DNA of 64,000 nucleotides from assembly GCA_947303085.1 (NCBI GenBank), contig CAMYXP010000007.1, forward strand, positions 62,001 to 126,000, in the 5' to 3' direction. A model generated the notes under the pieces. It saw only the letters and a program-made list of their open reading frames with translations, was not told the DNA's origin and made no database searches. A program made the translations under genes and the position numbers. Below, one piece after another: positions 58,330-64,000 of this stretch. This DNA is from an uncultured Bacteroidales bacterium. GTDB lineage: Bacteria > Bacteroidota > Bacteroidia > Bacteroidales > F082. Numbering within the stretch: position 1 is the stretch's first letter; the number at the start of each line of letters is the position of its first letter.

Positions 58330-59691
58330 TCATCTATTAGCTGTAATCTTTCCTTCTTCCAAGCCTTCGGTGCTTTCTTTGATGAAAATAACCTTCAAAG
58401 TGAGAAGCAGAAGCTTCAAATCCATTAAAAGAGAGCAGTTTTCGACGTAAATCATGTCGAGTTTGAGCTTATCGTACGAAGTGGTGTTGTATTTTCCGTA
58501 AATCTGAGCATAACCCGTCAGTCCGGCTTTAACCTTCAGGCGGAACGCGAACTCAGGCACTTCTTTTGTATATTCATCAGCGATTTCAGGACGCTCCGGA
58601 CGCGGTCCCACGAAGCTCATATCGCCTTTTAAAATATTGAAAAACTGCGGAAGCTCATCCAGTCTAGTGGCTCTGATAAACCTGCCAACCGGCGTGATTC
58701 GGTCATCTTTTTCCGAAGCGAGTCGCGCCACTCCGTCTTTCTCGGCATTAGGTATCATGCTCCTGAATTTCAATATCTTAAACTTCCTACCATCTTTGGT
58801 ATATCGAGTCTGACGATAGAAAACCGGACCTCTGTCGTAAGCGAAAATCGCCAACGAGATGATTATCATCAATGGCGAGAGAATCAGCAAGCCCATAAAC
58901 GATAGAACAATATCGGCTAGTCGTTTGATGCCTCGCTCGGTGAAGGTCGCTGTTGAGTTGTTGCTATACAGCAAAGGTGTGTCGAAAACCGCCAGCGACT
59001 CGGCTCCTCTCAGAATGATATCTGAAATCTTCGGCGTAACATACACCCTCTTGCCTTTCGCGAAACAAATCTTCAAAATACGGTTTCTCGTCTCGCTAGG
59101 CACATCGTTGATCAAAACAGCGTCATAGTCTTCAACAACACGGCTAATCTCCTCAATATCAGCATCATAGCTAATCTCACCCGTCACATTGTACTTATCG
59201 TTCCTGGAATTGAACTTCGCTGACAGTTCATTATCATATTCTCCCTTGATATTCAATACTTTATAAGGTTTAAATACCTTGTAGAACAATGAAATTAGTA
59301 TAGCCGAGAAGATAATCAGCAGCACCACCTGCACCAAAAACAGCAGGAAATAATAGGCAAAAAACCGTTGCACATAGCTCAAGTAACCACCTATCATCAC
59401 TGTGAAAACGAAGTAAACGCCATTGGTGACAAGCATTCCGATAATCTGCGAGATTATCACGTTGGTTTTCTTGCTCACGCCAATCTTGAAACCCCCGAAA
59501 AAGCTCATGAAATACGCGGCAATCAGACCGTAGACCGCTATCACGAAATAGTTACCTTTCAACAGGAAAACCTTGTCGAGCATCACGTTGAACCTGGTGT
59601 ACCAAACGTAGGCGAAGCACAGCATCGTCAAGCCTGTGATAAACAAGCTCGCCACAAATCTGTACCACGATTTAATATTGTTATTTCCCAT
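58330..59691 (-). CDS. Long initiating sugar transferase (polyprenyl glycosylphosphotransferase)
   Basis: A 453-residue protein with four to five N-terminal membrane helices, a central Rossmann-like domain and a C-terminal sugar-transferase domain: GPVFYRQTRYTKDGRKFKI, FRSMIPNAEKDG, LPQFFNILKGDMSFVGPRPERPE and KAGLTGYAQIYGKYN. It loads the first sugar on undecaprenyl phosphate for exopolysaccharide or O-antigen. It starts 4 nt after the GT2 gene. Having two initiating enzymes in one operon is unusual. Confidence 0.92.
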   Translation of the reverse strand: MGNNNIKSWYRFVASLFITGLTMLCFAYVWYTRFNVMLDKVFLLKGNYFVIAVYGLIAAYFMSFFGGFKIGVSKKTNVIISQIIGMLVTNGVYFVFTVMIGGYLSYVQRFFAYYFLLFLVQVVLLIIFSAILISLFYKVFKPYKVLNIKGEYDNELSAKFNSRNDKYNVTGEISYDADIEEISRVVEDYDAVLINDVPSETRNRILKICFAKGKRVYVTPKISDIILRGAESLAVFDTPLLYSNNSTATFTERGIKRLADIVLSFMGLLILSPLMIIISLAIFAYDRGPVFYRQTRYTKDGRKFKILKFRSMIPNAEKDGVARLASEKDDRITPVGRFIRATRLDELPQFFNILKGDMSFVGPRPERPEIADEYTKEVPEFAFRLKVKAGLTGYAQIYGKYNTTSYDKLKLDMIYVENCSLLMDLKLLLLTLKVIFIKESTEGLEEGKITANR

Positions 59692-59695
59692 GGTT

Positions 59696-60457
59696 TTATT
59701 TTTTTATCAAACTCAAAATTCTTTCACAATAACGCCAGCTTTGCATGAAGAAATTACTCGGCATATTGTGCTCGCGCACGCAACGCATCCTCTCTTTCAT
59801 GATTTTGCGGTGCACTTTCAGTCCGTTCGACGAGGTGCCGCCGCTCCGCATGTTTACAAAAACATCGTTGATATACAACGTGTTAATATTTCCAATCCAT
59901 ATCATCTTCACAAACATGTCGTAGTCGGAGCAGATAGGATAGTCGAGGCTATAAAGCCCGAATTTGTCGTAACACTCACGTTTTACATAAAACGACGGAT
60001 GCGGCGGCATCTTGCCCCAACAGAGCTTCTCACGCTTAAAATCCTTGCCGGAAAATATCCTCACAGTCTTCGATGTGTCGTTCCAGCCGACATAGCGCAC
60101 GTCGGCGTAAACGCCTTCAATTTCAGGGTGTTTAGCAAATGCGGCGGCCACTTTTTCAAGCACTTTGTCGGAGGCGAACAGGTCGTCGCTGTTCAGAATG
60201 CCCACCACGTCGCCCTGCGCCATCTTCACGCCTTTGTTCATGGCGTCGTAAATGCCTTTGTCGGGCTCGGACACCCAACGCAATCGGCCTTCAAATCGTG
60301 GCTCAAACTCCTTCACGATGCCCATGGTGCCGTCTTTCGAGTTGCCGTCGACGATGATATAGTCAATATCCTTAAACGTCTGATTCAGAACGCCTTGCAT
60401 GGTATCGCGCAAGGTCTCCGCGCTGTTGTATGTGGCTGTAATTAAAGAAATTTTCAT
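59696..60457 (-). CDS. Family-2 glycosyltransferase
   Basis: A 253-residue GT2 enzyme: MKISLITATYNSAETLRDT, DIDYIIVDGNSKDGT, SEPDKGIYDAMNKG and GILNSDDLF with the metal-binding DD. It adds one sugar to the lipid-linked oligosaccharide. It lies 1 nt after licD. Confidence 0.92.
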   Translation of the reverse strand: MKISLITATYNSAETLRDTMQGVLNQTFKDIDYIIVDGNSKDGTMGIVKEFEPRFEGRLRWVSEPDKGIYDAMNKGVKMAQGDVVGILNSDDLFASDKVLEKVAAAFAKHPEIEGVYADVRYVGWNDTSKTVRIFSGKDFKREKLCWGKMPPHPSFYVKRECYDKFGLYSLDYPICSDYDMFVKMIWIGNINTLYINDVFVNMRSGGTSSNGLKVHRKIMKERMRCVREHNMPSNFFMQSWRYCERILSLIKK

Positions 60458-60458
60458 C

Positions 60459-61154
60459 TCACTTCAAATATTCGTCAAGCACTCCTCTGTTGAGGTATTT
60501 GTTGAAAATGCCTTGCGCTTTTTTCTCCAACATTCCTTTGTATAAAAACTTCGGCATGAATTGTTTCACCCACTGCATGGCTTTAAACTTCCAGATTTTC
60601 CACTTAGGTGTATGAAAATCAAGCCATTGGGCCGGCGTCATCCAGTCTTTGCCATACCAAAACTCCAGAGCGCCTCCAATATCGGCGGGCGCGCTGAATT
60701 TCACCCCCTTAAACTCCATATCCGCTTTATTTTCAAGGAATTTCTTCGGCAACGGCTCTCCGCAGTTTATCACAAGCTTGTCGTTAAACGGCTTAAAGAA
60801 ATAAACATCGATATATTCGCTGTTTCTGATGATTGAAATCAGGCCGCGGTCGTCCCAGCGCGCCACCTCAAAGCCGTGGTCGCGCAACTCAAACAACATC
60901 GACAAAAACACGTCAACGTCCTGAAAATCAGCACCTAAGTCGATGTCTTCATCATGGGCGATGAAGTCTTTTTCACGTGCAGCACCCAGCAAAGTGCCGT
61001 ATGCCAGAAAAAACCTGAAACCGTTTTTGTCGGCTATTTCCTTGAAAAGACAAAGGTTTTCGAAGGCTTTTTCCTTGTCGATCAGCTTCCAGCCCGGATA
61101 AATCGGGATGAGCTTGAATTTATATGTCCCTTTCGGGGTCCTGATTTTAGGCAT
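60459..61154 (-). CDS. LicD-family phospho-group transferase
   Basis: A 231-residue protein with the LicD core: FFLAYGTLLGAAREKDFIAHDEDIDLG, the DED/DxD metal site, then VYFFKPFNDKLVINCGEPLP. LicD enzymes transfer phosphocholine or related CDP-linked alcohol phosphates onto glycans. The neighbouring gene (1 nt upstream) encodes a nucleotidyltransferase-aminotransferase fusion that could make its CDP-linked donor. Confidence 0.88.
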   Translation of the reverse strand: MPKIRTPKGTYKFKLIPIYPGWKLIDKEKAFENLCLFKEIADKNGFRFFLAYGTLLGAAREKDFIAHDEDIDLGADFQDVDVFLSMLFELRDHGFEVARWDDRGLISIIRNSEYIDVYFFKPFNDKLVINCGEPLPKKFLENKADMEFKGVKFSAPADIGGALEFWYGKDWMTPAQWLDFHTPKWKIWKFKAMQWVKQFMPKFLYKGMLEKKAQGIFNKYLNRGVLDEYLK

Positions 61155-61155
61155 G

Positions 61156-62967
61156 TTACAAAGTTTTTAGCATTTCAACCAAACGGCTGTTGTCTTTGCG
61201 GTCACGAATCGCAATTCTGATGTAGTTCTTCCCGTCAAATGCCGATTTCGTCGAGCAGTCTTTTATCAAAATAACAGCTTTTTCAAGCAAAATACGCGTC
61301 AACTCAGTAGAGGTGTATTTCACAGTCACCTCACAAAGGAAATAATTGGCTTGCGATTTTATCACTCTCAAGAATGGAATCTTTTGTAACTCATTGAAAA
61401 ACAGCGTTCTTTCCTCGATAAACTTGTCGCACGCCTCTTGATAGTCTTTCTCGTATTTCGCAAAAATCTGCATGTAATACTCGGCAAACGAGTTGATGTT
61501 CCATATCGCGACGTCTTTCTTCATCTTTGCGATGATTTCCTTGTCGGAAGTGGCAAAAACACCGAGTCTCAAGCCTGGCACGCCATACGACTTGCTTATC
61601 GACTTCATCACCATCAGATTCGGGTTCGATTCAAGTATTTCATTGTGTAACAATGAGTTATCTTTATGATTTTCAGTAAAATCAACAAAACTCTCGTCAA
61701 CGATAATGCTTATTTTCCGCTCAGCAGCCCATTTTATCAAATCCAAAACATCTTTTTTCGGGATGTAATTGCCTGAAGGGTTGTCTGGGTTGACCAAAAG
61801 CAACAGTGAAATGCCTTTATTTGCAAAAAACAGCTTCAAATCATTGGCAGTATAAGAGAAATCAGCGTTTTGCGGAACAAACTTCACTATGTTTTCTTTC
61901 GACAAACGGTTTGGATATTCCTCAAAAGTCGGATAAACAACACCTATTTTCTTATCAGCAAACTGTTCCATTGCACTCTTGATAAGCTCGGCGGCGCCGT
62001 TGCCCACACAGACGTATTCCTGTTTGATATTGAAGTACTTACCAGCCAAAAGTGAGTTTACAAACATACCTGAAGGATATTCCTGCAGCAGCACGTCGAA
62101 GTTGGCTCGCAGCTCGTCTTTCATCTTAGGCGTCGGGAAATATGGATTCACTAAGTAACAGAAATCTAACATCCTCGGGAAACGCCAGTAACCTCCATAG
62201 CGTTTCATGTATTTCTTGAGCTTCAAATCGCCTTCTGCGAATATGGTCTCAGCTATGTCAAGGTCTTGAATATCATCGATTTCATACCATTTTTCATCGC
62301 CAATAGGCAAAGCCTTCAAACTCGATTTGTCAATCATCGTCAAGACTCGCAAAACCTCTTCGTAATACTCATTGTTGCCTTTCATCTGGCAATAAGCCTC
62401 AAGCAGCGGCAAATACTGATTGTTGATGTAGCTCTTGCTGAACTTGTAAATGTTGACGGTTTTGTAATATTTGTCGACTTCCGACTGCTTAAACTCTTTT
62501 TTCGATATGAAATTCAATATGTTACATTCATTGTCGATGGTAACCATGGTGCCGTCCATCCATTTCTCGTATTTTGCCACGAGTGCAATGTCAGGTTGTT
62601 GATTATCAACGAGTAAGCGCAGCATCGACTCCTCGTAAATCAAATCCGACTCAAGCAATATGGTGTCGTCTTCCTTGAATCTCTCTTTCGCCAATGCCAA
62701 CGAATAAATGTTGTTTGTTTTATCGTAAATCGGGTTGTTGACAAACTCAATATTCAAGTTTTTATATTGATTTTCAACGTGTTGCACCAGATTTTGAGCC
62801 TGATAGCCTACCACAATCACGATTCGTTTCAAATCGAGATGCGAAAGGTACGTCAAGACTCGGTCGATGAGTTTCACTCCGTTGATTTCCACCATGCATT
62901 TGGTGTTGTTTTTCGTCATCTCACCGAGACGGCGACCCATGCCGGCAGCTAAGATAATCGCTTGCAT
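61156..62967 (-). CDS. Nucleotidyltransferase / aminotransferase (or decarboxylase) fusion
   Basis: A 603-residue two-domain protein. Residues 1-230 are a LicC-like nucleotidyltransferase: IILAAGMGRRLGEMTKNNTKCMVEING with LLESDLIYEE. Residues 250-603 are a fold-type-I PLP enzyme of the HisC/CobD type: VGNGAAELIK, LLVNPDNPSGNYI, IIVDESFVDFTE and the PLP lysine in MKSISKSYGVPGLRLG. The pairing suggests synthesis of a CDP-activated amino-alcohol or phosphonate group for LicD next door. Known relatives include cytidylyltransferase-transaminase fusions acting on aminoethylphosphonate; the actual substrate is unknown. Confidence 0.82.
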   Translation of the reverse strand: MQAIILAAGMGRRLGEMTKNNTKCMVEINGVKLIDRVLTYLSHLDLKRIVIVVGYQAQNLVQHVENQYKNLNIEFVNNPIYDKTNNIYSLALAKERFKEDDTILLESDLIYEESMLRLLVDNQQPDIALVAKYEKWMDGTMVTIDNECNILNFISKKEFKQSEVDKYYKTVNIYKFSKSYINNQYLPLLEAYCQMKGNNEYYEEVLRVLTMIDKSSLKALPIGDEKWYEIDDIQDLDIAETIFAEGDLKLKKYMKRYGGYWRFPRMLDFCYLVNPYFPTPKMKDELRANFDVLLQEYPSGMFVNSLLAGKYFNIKQEYVCVGNGAAELIKSAMEQFADKKIGVVYPTFEEYPNRLSKENIVKFVPQNADFSYTANDLKLFFANKGISLLLLVNPDNPSGNYIPKKDVLDLIKWAAERKISIIVDESFVDFTENHKDNSLLHNEILESNPNLMVMKSISKSYGVPGLRLGVFATSDKEIIAKMKKDVAIWNINSFAEYYMQIFAKYEKDYQEACDKFIEERTLFFNELQKIPFLRVIKSQANYFLCEVTVKYTSTELTRILLEKAVILIKDCSTKSAFDGKNYIRIAIRDRKDNSRLVEMLKTL

Positions 62968-62968
62968 A

Positions 62969-63898
62969 TCACTTGGTTATTATTCTTTTCAGCCATCTTT
63001 TGAATCCAAAAGGAATGCACTGGTTGATTCTGTTATACAAAGTGTTGTTGTTTTTGTAGAATTTCTTGTCGAAATCGTAATTCGGAACCACATATTTCGG
63101 ATGTTGTAGCGGGAACCCTAGCTCGTGCGATGTCAAGTATTCGCTGGAATTTCCACCAATCGAGGTATGCGTAGCCCCTTCGCCGAAGCCGATGTTCGAA
63201 ATCAGACTCACCTTCGGATAAACCGTGAGCTGGTTTTGTGCCGCCTGAGAGAAGAAAAACTGCCAGTCCCATGCGCTAACAAATTGAGCGTCAATGGCTT
63301 TTAATCGGTATTTCCAATATCTCACGTCCACGCCTTCGTAACCCATGTTCTTGATTATCGAGTCGGCGTCTTTTGTGCCGCGCCATTCCATTTTCAAATC
63401 CATGTTTTTCCAAACTCTGCGCCACGTAGCCCATCCCCACGTCGATTTATATCTTGAAAAACAATAACTTCCGTCGATTTTGCATTTATCGTCGATAGGA
63501 TTATAACCTGCTATCAATCCGATTCGTTCGTCGTTTTTATATCGCTCGAGCATCTCCTCCACAAACGGGAAAAAGCTTTTTTGCGCCACACAGTCGTCCT
63601 CCAACACAATTCCAACCTCCTCGTTCTCGAAGAGCCAGTCGATGGCTGAACTCACGCCTAGCGAACACCCCACGTTTTTGTCCAGGAAACGTGTCTTCAC
63701 CTCGCAATCCCAGTCGACCATCGAAAGAATCTTATTCCGAAGATTTTCAACGACTTGCTTCTCTTCCGGACGATTTTCACGCGCTCCGTCGCAAGCCAGA
63801 TACAACTTCTCCGGCTGAACGTCACGAATCCTCGCGAACGTCTGCAAAACCACGTCCTCACGGTTGAAAAACACTAATAAAACCGGTATTTTATACAT
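62969..63898 (-). CDS. Glycosyltransferase (nucleotide-diphospho-sugar transferase fold)
   Basis: A 309-residue GT-A type protein: PVLLVFFNREDVVLQTFARI, LYLACDGARENRPEE, NVGCSLGVSSAIDWLFENEEVGIVLEDDC with the EDD metal site, and STWGWATWRRVW. It resembles the HlpA-like/GT group near many Bacteroidetes capsule operons. It lies 1 nt upstream of the fusion enzyme and 2 nt after the partial gene at the right edge. Confidence 0.87.
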   Translation of the reverse strand: MYKIPVLLVFFNREDVVLQTFARIRDVQPEKLYLACDGARENRPEEKQVVENLRNKILSMVDWDCEVKTRFLDKNVGCSLGVSSAIDWLFENEEVGIVLEDDCVAQKSFFPFVEEMLERYKNDERIGLIAGYNPIDDKCKIDGSYCFSRYKSTWGWATWRRVWKNMDLKMEWRGTKDADSIIKNMGYEGVDVRYWKYRLKAIDAQFVSAWDWQFFFSQAAQNQLTVYPKVSLISNIGFGEGATHTSIGGNSSEYLTSHELGFPLQHPKYVVPNYDFDKKFYKNNNTLYNRINQCIPFGFKRWLKRIITK

Positions 63899-63900
63899 AT

Positions 63901-64000
63901 CAATCAGCGTTTGCTTTGTTTTTCATCGAATAATAAATCTTAGGAAAATAAACATTCATAAACCTCCCGAACAAAACCATCGGCAGCCGCAAAGTCTCGT
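63901..64000 (-). CDS. C-terminal end of a gene cut by the right edge (probable glycosyltransferase)
   Basis: Minus-strand reading gives ETLRLPMVLFGRFMNVYFPK and then a basic tail to TGA at 63901; the rest lies outside the window. The hydrophobic-basic end, directly before a glycosyltransferase start, suggests another member of the same operon. The family cannot be decided. Confidence 0.45.

Noticed and set aside
59636-60445. 269-codon plus-strand frame
   Set aside because: Antisense of the GT2 glycosyltransferase gene.
1-64000. CRISPR arrays, rRNA genes, prophage or standard insertion sequences
   Set aside because: No regularly spaced repeats, no rRNA sequence, no phage structural genes and no transposase were recognised.

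Overview
The window looks like a chromosome segment of a Bacteroidales bacterium (Prevotella, Bacteroides or an uncultured gut or rumen relative). Several genes are preceded by the Bacteroidetes promoter form TTG-N19/20-TAnnTTTG. There is a UpxY-type NusG paralogue at the head of a polysaccharide operon, a fimbrillin-like lipoprotein, an EF-G paralogue with altered GTPase motifs, and dispersed repeats of the kind common in this group. Almost everything reads leftwards (minus strand); a small rightward block lies at 32.5-38.6 kb and one rightward gene at 52.2 kb.

Region 1 (1-27.7 kb) is a long surface-polysaccharide locus read leftwards from the UpxY regulator next to tRNA-Gln. First come rmlB and rmlA, then cargo not obviously tied to sugars: rubrerythrin, a Blc-type lipocalin, a DUF2442/small/DUF4160 trio, an AbiH-family protein with an unknown partner, a YhcH-type protein, a second ugd, a fimbrillin-like lipoprotein and an overlapping TIGR04255/helical/DUF7689-like trio. 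The left half is sugar chemistry: two DegT aminotransferases, two CapD/FlaA1-type proteins, ugd, an epimerase, a UDP-HexNAc dehydrogenase, a Nudix enzyme and a membrane acyltransferase broken at a G10 tract. After these come a NeuD-like acyltransferase, a FabZ-like hydratase, a thiamine-diphosphate enzyme, a NeuB-like synthase, an acyl carrier protein, a metallo-beta-lactamase-fold hydrolase and an acyl-adenylating ligase cut by the left edge. Two covarying copies of an RNA-like leader element stand just upstream of ugd and of a shortened CapD-like gene.

Region 2 (27.9-38.6 kb) is mostly housekeeping: an LTA-synthase-like sulfatase, a small GIY-YIG gene inside inverted repeats, TrkA, a nitrilase-family amidase, a beta-barrel protein, an exosortase-like membrane protein, a ClC channel, exonuclease III, a membrane-anchored VanX-like dipeptidase and MnmA.

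Region 3 (38.6-52.1 kb) is the most unusual part. It is a one-strand island of membrane-anchored TIR proteins (one with WD40 repeats), an AAA ATPase, a TPR protein, a WG-repeat protein, zinc-ribbon proteins, an M48 protease, a sigma-like factor, a papain-like/RyR/zinc-ribbon fusion, a stand-alone RyR protein and tiny ORFs followed by terminators. It reads like an uncharacterised sensing or conflict system.

Region 4 (52.2-64 kb) holds a membrane protein, the EF-G paralogue, a PfkB kinase and tRNA-Asn. A second polysaccharide operon follows: two initiating sugar transferases, glycosyltransferases, LicD, and a nucleotidyltransferase-aminotransferase fusion that may feed LicD. It continues beyond the right edge.
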